A DNA stretch of 64,000 bases from Acetobacter sacchari (GTDB lineage: Bacteria; Pseudomonadota; Alphaproteobacteria; Acetobacterales; Acetobacteraceae): positions 43,632-107,631 of the forward strand of contig NZ_JAFVMF010000016.1 in the NCBI RefSeq assembly GCF_017377715.1, read 5' to 3'. A program made the translations under genes and the position numbers. The notes under the pieces were generated by a model. It had not been told where the DNA came from, searched no databases, and was given only the letters and a program-made list of their open reading frames with translations. Positions 28,546-36,777 of the stretch are shown one piece after another. Numbering within the stretch: position 1 is the first letter of the stretch; the number at the start of each line of letters is the position of its first letter.

Positions 28546-30300
28546 TCAGGCGGTGGCCGCCGTCGCCTCTCCGCCCGAAATTCTCCACACTCGGTCCAGT
28601 TCCTCAACCCCTGTCAGACGATGGGCGATCAGGAGCACTGTCCGATGCGCGGCGACAGTGTTGAGCGTCGTCAAAAACTCCTGCTCGACAGTCGCGTCCA
28701 GTCCGGTTGTCGGCTCGTCCAGCACGAGAATCGGCGCGTCGGCGAGTAGCGTTCGCGCCAACGCGATGCGACGTCCCTGCCCGCCCGAAACCTTGACCCC
28801 GCCCTCGCCGAGCCATGTGTCCAGCCCCTCCGGAAGAGCGCGCACGAAATCGCTGATAGCGGCGGCGTCCAGAGCGCGCCAGAGCGCCGCCTCGGACGCG
28901 TCAGGGTTCGACAGCAGCAGGTTGCTGCGAATGGTGTCGTCGAACAGGTGTGTCGCCTGCGACAGCCACGCGACCCGGCGGCGCAACCACTCATCCGGGA
29001 TCGTCGCGATATCGACGCCGCCAAGCAGCACGCGTCCGTTCTGCGGTCGCACGGCCTTGAGAAGCAACGCCGACAACGTGGATTTGCCCGCACCGGACGC
29101 CCCAAGCAAAGCGACCCGGCTGCCCTCAGCGATATCTAGAGAAAACTCTTCGAACACGGAAGCTCGGTTCGAAGCCCAGCGAAAACCGATCGCCTCGAAC
29201 CTGATGTCGAAATGCGTCGGAAGTGTTGTCTGGGAAGGCGTCTCCGCTGATCCGACGGACAACTCCTCGGTGGTCGAAACGCCCGCAGCCGACACCACGC
29301 GCGACGCGGCCGCACCCATGGCGCCGGCGAGCATGCCCGCACGGGTCAGGCCAGCCACGCCCTCGAACGCCGTCAGTGTCAGAAACAGCAAGCCAACACC
29401 CTCGACCGCCGGTATCCGCACAAACCCGGCGCCCACGATGGCGGCCAGCAGAAACAATATGGCCAGTTGCGTGCAAAGCTGCGAGACGCCGCCGACGAGG
29501 GCCATGCGTGCGGCCAGCCGTGTCTGACGACCGACCAGCGTGTCATTCGCCTCCTGCACACGCTCCAGCATCCTGCCGCCAGCGCCAAAGGCCCGAATTT
29601 CGCGCATGCCGCCGATCAGATCGAGCGCGTCAATCCGCAACGCAGCCAAGGCACGCAGCAGCCCGTCACCGGACTCCCGGCTCAAACGGGCGGCCAACGC
29701 AGGCGCGAGAAACGCCGCGATAACGAACAGCGCGCCAACCAGCGCGGCAAGCAACCCGTTCGCCCGCGCAAGAGCGATCAGCAGCACGGGGAAGGAGATG
29801 CAGGCGCCTGCGAGAGGAAGCAGCAGCCGCAGATACAAGCCGTCCAACGCTTCCACGTCAGAAACCAGACGCGACAGCAGATCCCCCGCCCGGCGAAACC
29901 CGAGACCCGCCCCCGCGCCGCTTGCAAGAGAGCGGAAGAACCAGACACGCAGCGTCGCCAGCGCGCGGAACATGGCGTCGTGCGCGTAAAGCCGCTCACT
30001 GTATCGCAGCAGCACGCGGCCGCCGCCGACGAGCCGCAAGGCCGCAGTCGTGACGACGACGGCCCCGAGCACAGCCCCCGCAAGCCGAAGTCCCGCGCCG
30101 CTCATCATTGCGAGGCCGGCCAGAACCGCCAGCACGGAAAGCAGGAGCCCGACAAACAGGCGCGGAGCGTGCGGCCGCCATACGGCCAGAATACGCTTCA
30201 TCGCCGCGACGTCGTCGATCGGCGCGGTCTCCGTCGTCAGAGGAACCGCCGCCCACTGGTCGGCTGTCGAACGCTCCGCGCGCCTTGCCGAGCTGCTCAT
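28546..30300 (-). CDS. cydC: Thiol reductant ABC exporter, CydC subunit
   Basis: One half of the CydDC heterodimer, which exports glutathione or cysteine to the periplasm and is needed for bd-oxidase and c-type cytochrome maturation. The 584-residue protein has an N-terminal six-helix ABC membrane domain (about residues 40-340) and a C-terminal ATPase. The ATPase shows Walker A GASGAGKST, signature VSGGQGRRIALART and Walker B ILVLDEPTTGLD. It overlaps cydD by four bases (ATGA), so translation is coupled. cydAB are not in the window. Confidence 0.93.
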   Translation of the reverse strand: MSSSARRAERSTADQWAAVPLTTETAPIDDVAAMKRILAVWRPHAPRLFVGLLLSVLAVLAGLAMMSGAGLRLAGAVLGAVVVTTAALRLVGGGRVLLRYSERLYAHDAMFRALATLRVWFFRSLASGAGAGLGFRRAGDLLSRLVSDVEALDGLYLRLLLPLAGACISFPVLLIALARANGLLAALVGALFVIAAFLAPALAARLSRESGDGLLRALAALRIDALDLIGGMREIRAFGAGGRMLERVQEANDTLVGRQTRLAARMALVGGVSQLCTQLAILFLLAAIVGAGFVRIPAVEGVGLLFLTLTAFEGVAGLTRAGMLAGAMGAAASRVVSAAGVSTTEELSVGSAETPSQTTLPTHFDIRFEAIGFRWASNRASVFEEFSLDIAEGSRVALLGASGAGKSTLSALLLKAVRPQNGRVLLGGVDIATIPDEWLRRRVAWLSQATHLFDDTIRSNLLLSNPDASEAALWRALDAAAISDFVRALPEGLDTWLGEGGVKVSGGQGRRIALARTLLADAPILVLDEPTTGLDATVEQEFLTTLNTVAAHRTVLLIAHRLTGVEELDRVWRISGGEATAATA

Positions 30301-32030
30301 GCCACGCCCTGCCTTATCTTGACGCGACCATGAGAGAGGTCGACCCGTCGCCCGTTGAACATGTGAACCGCAGTGGAATGGCTGGCCAGCAGCACCGTGC
30401 GCTTTAGCGCCAGACGCCTGAGGCTTTCGAACACGTCGGCCTCGGTCATCGGGTCGAGATGCGCCGTCGGCTCGTCAAGCAGCAATATTGGTGCGTTCTT
30501 CAGATACGCCCTTGCGATCGCAATCCGCTGGGCCTGCCCGCCCGACAGGCCGAACCCGCCTTCACCAATGCGCGTCTCCAACCCTTGAGGCAACTCGGCG
30601 AGAAAACGGTCAACGGCTGAGGCCCGGACTGCCGACGCCAGATCCTCGTCGGTCGCATCGGGGCGAGAAAAGAGGATGTTCTCGCGAATCGTGCCTGCGA
30701 AAAGCACAGGCCGTTGCCCTATCCAGGAGGTCATCTTCGCCAGCGCGTCGGGCACTACGGTCGCAAGGTCCGCGCCGTTGAAGGTAATACGCCCACTGTC
30801 CGGCCGCGCGAACCCGAGCAGCAATTCCATGATCGTCGATTTGCCGGAGCCGGACGGACCCGCCAGCACCACTGTCTCTCCAGCCGGGACGACGAAAGAC
30901 ACATGATCAAGAGCCTGGCCACGCGACGCGTCCCACGAAAACGAAACGTCCTCGAACGCTATGGTCACGCCATGCGCCTCGACCGTGCGGATCGGCAACG
31001 CCTCGGATAGCGGCGGCGGTGGCGGAAGAGCGAGAATGTCGGTCGCGGCGCCCTGAATATGCGCACGATCCTGATAGGCGAGAGCCAGCCCCCTGAACGG
31101 GGCGAAAAACTCCGGGACGATCAACAGCGCAAACAGGCTGCGCGCGACGAAAGAAGCGAAATCCGCGGACGCGCCATCATGAACGGCAGCGAGCGCCGCA
31201 TGTCCGTCCATGACTGCGATGACGATCAACGCCACGATCATCGCGATATCGATGGAGGCCGAGGACAGGAACGCGACGCGCAGGATTTTCATCGTCCGCC
31301 GCCGCAGATCGTCGGCCGCCTCAGCCAGACGCGCGGCCTCGTCCTCGGCGCGACCGGCCAGAACGATGGTGGCGATCCCCCGGATGCGATCAAGAAAGCG
31401 CGCCTGAAGCCGCGTCATGGCCAGAAACTGGTTGCGCGACGCGACGGCGGCGCCGATGCCGAAGACCGCCTGCAGGACGGGCACGGCGGCGCCGCAAATG
31501 GCCAGCACAACCGCCGCGCGCGGTTGCGCCAGCGCGACGAGCGCCAGAAGACAACACGGAACAGCCATCCACAGCACGGACGCGGGAGCCCAGCGCGCGA
31601 AATACCCGTCCAACGCTTCGATCCGATCAACCACCAGTGCAGCGAGAGCGCCGCTATGCGTCTGCCTCAGCAATGCCGGACCACCTTCGGTGATCGCGCC
31701 AAGCACCTCTCCGCGCAGGCGCGTTCTGGCCCGGGCGCTGGCTCGCGCCGCAAGCGTCTCGCCGCCAATGCCGACCGCGATCCTGAGCGCGCCAAGGGCA
31801 GCGAAGGCGATCAGCGCACGCCAAACGTCGGACGACGCTGACATGGCCGGCGCCTCAGACGTCTCCGCCGCAGTCAACGCCTGCCCGAGCAGCCAGGCCG
31901 CGCACCACATTTGCGCCGCACCCGCCAGCCCGGAAAACACCCCAAGGGCGATTGAAGGCCGCGCTGCGCGCAAGCCGCGCCGCGCCTGGGCGCGCACCCA
32001 TGTGCGGGTGGCTTCCTTGCTTTGTGTCAT
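30297..32030 (-). CDS. cydD: Thiol reductant ABC exporter, CydD subunit
   Basis: Partner of CydC in the inner-membrane thiol exporter. The 577-residue protein has the ABC membrane domain in its first 320 residues (SGLAGAAQMWCAAWLLGQAL at the first helix). The ATPase has Walker A GPSGSGKST, signature LSGGQAQRIAIARAY and Walker B ILLLDEPTAHLD. Length and order (D before C) match the family. The gene lies 109 bases downstream of the histidine kinase gene and may have its own promoter in that gap. Confidence 0.93.
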   Translation of the reverse strand: MTQSKEATRTWVRAQARRGLRAARPSIALGVFSGLAGAAQMWCAAWLLGQALTAAETSEAPAMSASSDVWRALIAFAALGALRIAVGIGGETLAARASARARTRLRGEVLGAITEGGPALLRQTHSGALAALVVDRIEALDGYFARWAPASVLWMAVPCCLLALVALAQPRAAVVLAICGAAVPVLQAVFGIGAAVASRNQFLAMTRLQARFLDRIRGIATIVLAGRAEDEAARLAEAADDLRRRTMKILRVAFLSSASIDIAMIVALIVIAVMDGHAALAAVHDGASADFASFVARSLFALLIVPEFFAPFRGLALAYQDRAHIQGAATDILALPPPPPLSEALPIRTVEAHGVTIAFEDVSFSWDASRGQALDHVSFVVPAGETVVLAGPSGSGKSTIMELLLGFARPDSGRITFNGADLATVVPDALAKMTSWIGQRPVLFAGTIRENILFSRPDATDEDLASAVRASAVDRFLAELPQGLETRIGEGGFGLSGGQAQRIAIARAYLKNAPILLLDEPTAHLDPMTEADVFESLRRLALKRTVLLASHSTAVHMFNGRRVDLSHGRVKIRQGVA

Positions 32031-32139
32031 GCCTCCCTATAGCCGAGAGACACATCCTGAAACAGCCCCGCAAGGAAGGGTCGCCACACGGCAGGCGCAT
32101 AGGCGCGCCGGACACGACCGCGTCCGAAAAACTGACCCC

Positions 32140-33906
32140 CTATCCAGTCTCCGCTCTGCGGGCGCCCAATGTCGTCCTCACAGTGTAACGGGTTCCTGCC
32201 CCTTCATCGATTTGCAGAACCGCGCCCATCTGCCGCGCGAACCCGCGGATCAACTGCAGGCCAATCCCTTCCCGGTCGTTGATGCCCTGCGACGCGGACA
32301 AGCCAATCCCGTCATCGGCGACGACGAGGATGACTTCATCTCCGGTCTGCGTGAGAGAGATAAGGATCGTTCCCGACCTCAAATCCGGAAACGCATATTT
32401 TAGCGAATTGGACACCGTTTCTGAGACGATCAGAGCCATGGGCGTCGCGAGATTGGACGGGAAGACAATGTCGCTCGCCTCAACCTGCAGCGTTATGAGA
32501 GCACGCGCCTCTTCTCCCGCCGCCTCCATCAACTGAGGCCCCAATTCGGCGAGGAAACGTCCCATGTTGAGGCTCTCGACCTCTCCCTCCACATAGAGAT
32601 GGCGGTGTAGCGTCGCTAGCGTCCGCACGCGGTCGCGCGCCAGCATGAACTCCTCCTTCATGTCCGCTGCGCGAATGCGGGCGCCCTGCAGGTTCAGCAG
32701 AGAGGCCACGATCTGAAGGTTATTTTTGACCCGGTGATGAATTTCGCGGATCAACAGATTCTGGCGGGCGATCGAACGCTCCAGCTCCGCCTCCCGCCGG
32801 GCCAGGCGCCCCGTCGCCCGCCGGAATACATTGGAGAGCGTACGAAATTCCACCGGCGTAGAGCGCGCGTTCACCGGTTCGAACCGGCCGCTCTGGTCCC
32901 ACATTTTTACGTCCTGCGTCAGCTGTCTCAAAGGAGAGACAACCAGCCGGTGCGCCGCAACCATCACGCCGATCAGCCCCGTGACGAGAAGACCGAAGAT
33001 TGTGAGTATCCACAGTCCAAGCATCCAGAGCGAGTGTGTCTCGCGTGGAAGGCGCGTCGTCGCCACGAGTATCGCGCCGACCCCCGCAACCGGCCCATAC
33101 GTGTAGGAAGAATACGTTGTGATGAGGGACGCTGTCTCGGATTTCGTCTCCTGCGCCTCGCTCGTGAGCGACGCCACGACGCCCGCCGGAGGCCGGGACC
33201 AAGCACACTGAGCGCACAACGGTGAAAGCTCGCCGCCGGGAGCTACGTACCAAGCCGCCGCATCCGCAAACACGTCGCCGCCGGTCGAATCAAGGGGCCC
33301 CGCCAGACTCACCGCCTGATCCAGCGGCTCCACGGCGACAAGAAAGCGCACTCTGGTCGGAAAACCGCCACCCCCGCCGGCTATCGGCGCCACGACGCGC
33401 GCATAAGCGCGCTTTCCGGATGTCACCACTTCTGCGAACGTTTTGTCTCCCGTAGGACGCCCGCCGACCCCTTCGCACCCCCCCCCGGACGCCGCCGTGG
33501 AAGTGACCTGATTGACCACTGATCCAGCTTGATCAAGTTCGGCGAGGAAACAATATTTCATCCCGCTGGCGGATTGGGCCAGCGAAAGGAACCGCATCGT
33601 GCGGTCCCCATCGGCGTCGAACTCGCCAGTTGTTTCCAGCATCGCCGTCGTTCGGTCGATATCGTGCCGGAGCCGCCTGTCGGCTGTCAGCCTTACGGCC
33701 TCGCCACGCCGCAAGCTGGCTTCGGACAGATGGACGTAATCCTGCCACACCAGAACGCCGCCGAGCACCGAAACAGGCGCGACGGACCCCAAGATAACTC
33801 CACCCATCCGCGCGCCGACAGAGTCGAAAACCCGCCGAGACTGAAAAAGGCGCGCGCCTAGATCGCGCAGCATCTGAAGAATTTTTCCATCGGAAGCACG
33901 AAACAT
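32140..33906 (-). CDS. Membrane sensor histidine kinase, HisKA_2/HWE type, probable general stress kinase
   Basis: Predicted sensor for the general stress response. The 588-residue protein has a membrane helix at about residues 34-54, a large periplasmic sensor region to about residue 290, and a second helix near 293-318. A HAMP-like linker follows. The dimerisation and phosphoacceptor segment is IHHRVKNNLQIVASLLNLQ near residue 388, the HisKA_2 type that typically signals to PhyR. The ATPase domain has LIVSETVSNSLKYAFP and VADDGIGLSAS. It sits downstream of nepR, in the same direction and near phyR, so PhyR is the probable target; this is inference from family and context. Confidence 0.82.
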   Translation of the reverse strand: MFRASDGKILQMLRDLGARLFQSRRVFDSVGARMGGVILGSVAPVSVLGGVLVWQDYVHLSEASLRRGEAVRLTADRRLRHDIDRTTAMLETTGEFDADGDRTMRFLSLAQSASGMKYCFLAELDQAGSVVNQVTSTAASGGGCEGVGGRPTGDKTFAEVVTSGKRAYARVVAPIAGGGGGFPTRVRFLVAVEPLDQAVSLAGPLDSTGGDVFADAAAWYVAPGGELSPLCAQCAWSRPPAGVVASLTSEAQETKSETASLITTYSSYTYGPVAGVGAILVATTRLPRETHSLWMLGLWILTIFGLLVTGLIGVMVAAHRLVVSPLRQLTQDVKMWDQSGRFEPVNARSTPVEFRTLSNVFRRATGRLARREAELERSIARQNLLIREIHHRVKNNLQIVASLLNLQGARIRAADMKEEFMLARDRVRTLATLHRHLYVEGEVESLNMGRFLAELGPQLMEAAGEEARALITLQVEASDIVFPSNLATPMALIVSETVSNSLKYAFPDLRSGTILISLTQTGDEVILVVADDGIGLSASQGINDREGIGLQLIRGFARQMGAVLQIDEGAGTRYTVRTTLGARRAETG

Positions 33907-34270
33907 GGCGGCACGCCAAACCGCCCCCTATCCTGAGGAAAAGTCCGGGAGACTCGAAAAACCGATCTCCTGCGACGTCGTCGATACAGTTCAAGATCAC
34001 GCGGGATAGAAGACGTTCCCGTTAGCGTAAGCGAAACGACTGACAGTGAGGTTTCTAGAGCTGCGTTGACGGACTTTGGGCAGTCCTGCAGCGTTACGGA
34101 CCTGCAGCCCGGCAAAACGCTACGCTTCCCGCTTCATGGCTGTAGTCTCGTCTTTCTTTTTTAAGACCCGTTCGACGAAGTTTACGTTCTTCGTCGCAAA
34201 AATCTACCCCTCGCCACAAAACGTTGTGAAGCGGAAACAGACGCGCTCTCGGCGCGTCAACCGACCGGAG
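33907..34270. other. Gap between the nepR-like gene and the sensor kinase
   Basis: These 364 bases contain no supported gene. The stretch 34150-34230 is AT-richer than its surroundings and may contain the kinase promoter. A GGAAC sits on the minus strand at 34015-34019, but the matching -10 GTT is not at the right spacing. A string resembling the 5' signature of RNase P RNA was examined and rejected. Confidence 0.45.
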
Positions 34271-34537
34271 TCAGCTATCCCGGTCCTCTTCAATCAGTCT
34301 GAGCAGTTCCTCGGGAATCGGCTCCTGCGCGACGTCGTCGAAAAGCTGATGCAGGCCCCGCTTCAACCAGATTTCGAACGCATCTTCCCGCTTTCTTCTT
34401 GCCTTCCTTGCGGAACCGGACTTTGCGTCCTTGGCCGACATCCACAACCACCACGGGATTTGTTCATAACGGTCCGGGTTCGACGCCGGCGGCGAATTGA
34501 TCGTCACAACCTCACTCGCCCCGGATACGTCGCCCAC
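34271..34537 (-). CDS. nepR: NepR-like anti-sigma factor
   Basis: Small anti-sigma factor that holds EcfG-type sigma factors inactive until phosphorylated PhyR binds it. The diagnostic helix pair is WLKRGLHQLFDDVAQEPIPEELLRLIEE near the C-terminus, matching the NepR pattern of a helix, a short linker with P-x-P or PIP, and a second helix. The longest form starts at GTG 34537 (88 residues). An ATG at 34441 would leave 56 residues and still include the whole core; neither has a strong ribosome site. It lies 18 bases downstream of a sigma gene, the reverse of the common nepR-ecfG order. Confidence 0.8.
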   Translation of the reverse strand: MGDVSGASEVVTINSPPASNPDRYEQIPWWLWMSAKDAKSGSARKARRKREDAFEIWLKRGLHQLFDDVAQEPIPEELLRLIEEDRDS

Positions 34538-34555
34538 AACGATTGCTAACGCGGC

Positions 34556-35149
34556 TCAACCAAGAGCCACGCCGGAACCGTTCGATACGCCCGCCCTGGC
34601 GAGGGAGGTACGACGGGTGGCCTCGTCGCGCAGCGCCACAGCGCGCTGACGCAGCTTGTCATCCGCCGGAAGATCACCAATCATCCAGGCCTCCAGCTGA
34701 CGCCGGGCGCGGAAAACCCGGCTTTTCGCCGTGCCGACCGCGCAGCCCGTAAGTTCGGCAAGCTCCTGATAGCTCATCCCCTGAAGAACCACCAGCACCA
34801 GAGCCTCACGTTGATCCTCCGGCAGACGCGCCAGCGCAAACGCCAGATCTTTCACCGCGAGCCGGTCCTCATGATCGGATTTGGTGCTGAGGAGCGAGGC
34901 AGGCACATCCTCAATGTCCGTCACGTTGCGCTGCTTGCGCAGGTCCGAAATGAAACGATTTCTCAGTATCCGGTGCATCCACGCCCCAAAATTCGTTCCG
35001 GGCACGAAGCTCTCACGAGCGCTGAGGGCATTGCAGACCGCATCCTGCACAAGGTCCTCCGCCGCGGCCCGGTTGCGCGTCAGCGCCAACGCCTGCACGC
35101 GGAGTTTCGGTAGGATTGCGATTACCTGGGTATGAAACGTATCAGCCAT
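34556..35149 (-). CDS. EcfG-type ECF sigma factor (nepR-proximal)
   Basis: RNA polymerase sigma factor of the ECF family, likely the general stress sigma. The 197-residue protein starts at ATG 35149 (MADTFHTQVIAILPKL). Region 2 includes LTRNRAAAEDLVQDAVCNAL and FGAWMHRILRNRFISDLRK. Region 4 includes LPEDQREALVLVVLQGMSYQE and GTAKSRVFRARRQLE. The distribution of Asn, Arg and Trp in region 2 matches EcfG sigmas. It precedes nepR by 18 bases, so sigma and anti-sigma are probably made together. A second sigma gene lies 138 bases upstream in the same direction. Confidence 0.87.
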   Translation of the reverse strand: MADTFHTQVIAILPKLRVQALALTRNRAAAEDLVQDAVCNALSARESFVPGTNFGAWMHRILRNRFISDLRKQRNVTDIEDVPASLLSTKSDHEDRLAVKDLAFALARLPEDQREALVLVVLQGMSYQELAELTGCAVGTAKSRVFRARRQLEAWMIGDLPADDKLRQRAVALRDEATRRTSLARAGVSNGSGVALG

Positions 35150-35287
35150 GTCGCTTTTCCCCTTCTTTTGACCCACCAATGAACGGGGACGAAAGATGGT
35201 TGCATGCGAATTGCACCGGACGATCACGAAAAAGCGAGGACGTCACCGTCACGTCGGCGAAACGTCTCACGGAGCCCGAGGCTGACC

Positions 35288-35896
35288 TCAACCTCCACCT
35301 TTGGCAGGCGGCTGATCGTTCTGCATTTGCTGATCAAGGGCACTACGTGCGCGTGAAACCCGGGCTTTGATCGTCCCGACCGCAACGCCGCATACGGCGG
35401 CGGCCTCCTCGTAAGACATGCCGTGTGCGCCCACGAGCGTCAGCGCCTCCCGCATCAACGGAGGCAAAGACCAGAGCATCCGATCAAGGTCCCATATTTG
35501 CGAAAAATCGGCGGACGCAGCGGCAACGCCGACGTGATCGGCGCCATATTCGTCAAGAACTTCTCTCTCGCGCTTGCGACGTCGCGACTGCTCGTAAAAC
35601 AGGTTGCGCAATATCGTGAAAGTCCATGCGCGGAGGCTGGTGGCGGGATCGAACTGATCCCGCGCGGCGATGGAACGGACCACAGTTTCCTGAACAAGAT
35701 CGTCGGCCCGCACGCGGTCTCTGCAAAGAAACCGCGCAAACGCCCGCAGGTCGGGCAACAATGCCACGATTCCCCCGCGCACCGCGACCTCTCCGGCAGA
35801 TGCCGTCTGTCCGTTCGATTGTTGCGCGAACGCCCCATCCGGTCGGTGGTTGCGCTCGTTCAGAGTTCCGCCCCTTTCCGTGAGGGGCTTCGCCAT
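35288..35896 (-). CDS. EcfG-type ECF sigma factor (phyR-proximal)
   Basis: Second ECF sigma factor of the locus, 202 residues. After a 35-residue polar N-terminus come region 2 (LCRDRVRADDLVQETVVRSI, then LRAWTFTILRNLFYEQSRRR) and region 4 (LPPLMREALTLVGAHGMSYEE, then GTIKARVSRARSALD). It differs enough from its neighbour to be an old duplicate rather than a recent one. It is divergent from phyR with 53 bases between the starts. A near-consensus EcfG promoter ends only about nine bases before its ATG, so a leaderless transcript or a later start is possible. Confidence 0.87.
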   Translation of the reverse strand: MAKPLTERGGTLNERNHRPDGAFAQQSNGQTASAGEVAVRGGIVALLPDLRAFARFLCRDRVRADDLVQETVVRSIAARDQFDPATSLRAWTFTILRNLFYEQSRRRKREREVLDEYGADHVGVAAASADFSQIWDLDRMLWSLPPLMREALTLVGAHGMSYEEAAAVCGVAVGTIKARVSRARSALDQQMQNDQPPAKGGG

Positions 35897-35904
35897 GCCA
35901 TCGT

Positions 35905-35929
35905 AACGATGCTTGTCATTTCGGTTTCC
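35905..35929 (-). promoter_or_regulatory. Candidate EcfG-dependent promoter of the phyR-proximal sigma gene
   Basis: On the minus strand GGAAA (one mismatch to GGAAC) is followed by 16 bases and CGTT, the layout of EcfG-type promoters (GGAAC, 16-17 bases, CGTT). It lies in the 53-base gap between phyR and the divergent sigma gene, consistent with sigma autoregulation. The mismatch and the very short distance to the ATG lower confidence. Confidence 0.4.
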
Positions 35930-35949
35930 GCCGCGAAGGATTGTCCTCT

Positions 35950-36687
35950 ATGCCCGATTCGCAAAGAAGCGAACTGATCCGCGCCCTACCTTATGCGCGT
36001 CGATACGCTCGGGCCCTGACCGGAAGCCAATCCCGAGGAGACCTGCTGGTTGCGGAGAGTCTGCGTGCGCTCGCCATCCGCCCCACCGACAGGCTTCCCG
36101 CACGCCTCAGTCTTTATCGCGCCATTTCCGAGAAAGCGGCAAGCCTCGCCGACGGCGACGTCCCGCACTCCCTCAGCTTGCTGCAGCGGCAACTCCTGCT
36201 TCTGACCACTCTGGAGGACGTTCCCGTCGAGCGCGCCGCCGACGTGCTCGACCTTCAACCCGAGACAGCGGCGATCGAAATCGCCAGCGCGCATGAAGCG
36301 CTACGGTCGTCGGCGCAGACGTCGATTCTCATCGTCGAGGACGAGCCGATCATCGCCATGGACATCGAAGACATCGTGGCGCGGTGCGGGCACACGATCG
36401 CGGGCGTCGCCCATACGCAGGCGGAGGCCGTGACATTGGCCAAGAGCACAAAGCCCGGTTTGATCCTGGCGGATATCAACCTTGGCGAAGGTGGAGACGG
36501 AATGGCCGCCGTCGCGGAGATCATGCAGAGCATGGACGTACCGGTCATCTTCGTCACCGCGTATCCAGAGTGCCTGTTGACCGGCAATACGGTCGAGCCG
36601 TCTTTCGTCATCACCAAACCGTTCGAGCCGCTAGCCCTCGCCATCGCTACTTATCAGGCCACAACAGGCGGCGTACCAACGCCCTGA
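35950..36687 (+). CDS. phyR: PhyR, general stress response regulator
   Basis: Hybrid of a sigma-like N-terminal domain and a C-terminal receiver. Once phosphorylated, it binds NepR and frees EcfG. The protein is 245 residues from the ATG at 35950, preceded by GAAGGA nine bases upstream; a TTG three codons earlier is less likely. Residues 1-110 mimic sigma regions 2 and 4 (LIRALPYARRYARALTGSQ, then PVERAADVLDLQPETAAIEI). The receiver starts at ILIVEDEPIIAMDIED, with the phosphoacceptor Asp in LADINL near residue 175, then FVTAYPE and FVITKPF. It faces away from the sigma genes. Confidence 0.95.
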   Translation: MPDSQRSELIRALPYARRYARALTGSQSRGDLLVAESLRALAIRPTDRLPARLSLYRAISEKAASLADGDVPHSLSLLQRQLLLLTTLEDVPVERAADVLDLQPETAAIEIASAHEALRSSAQTSILIVEDEPIIAMDIEDIVARCGHTIAGVAHTQAEAVTLAKSTKPGLILADINLGEGGDGMAAVAEIMQSMDVPVIFVTAYPECLLTGNTVEPSFVITKPFEPLALAIATYQATTGGVPTP

Positions 36688-36777
36688 AATTCCGACCAGG
36701 CCGAATCAGGACGACTTTCACGCCATTCTTCACGCCGCGACTTGCATCCTGGGCCGCGCCGACACAGCATCCGCGCC

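Noticed and set aside
33934..33950. GAGGAAAAGTCCGGGAG resembles the 5' signature of RNase P RNA
   Set aside because: It has an extra A, and the other conserved RNase P blocks are absent from the following 350 bases on this strand.
34015..34019. GGAAC on the minus strand upstream of the sensor kinase as an EcfG promoter -35
   Set aside because: No CGTT or GTT occurs at 16-18 bases; only CTTG is found near the right place.
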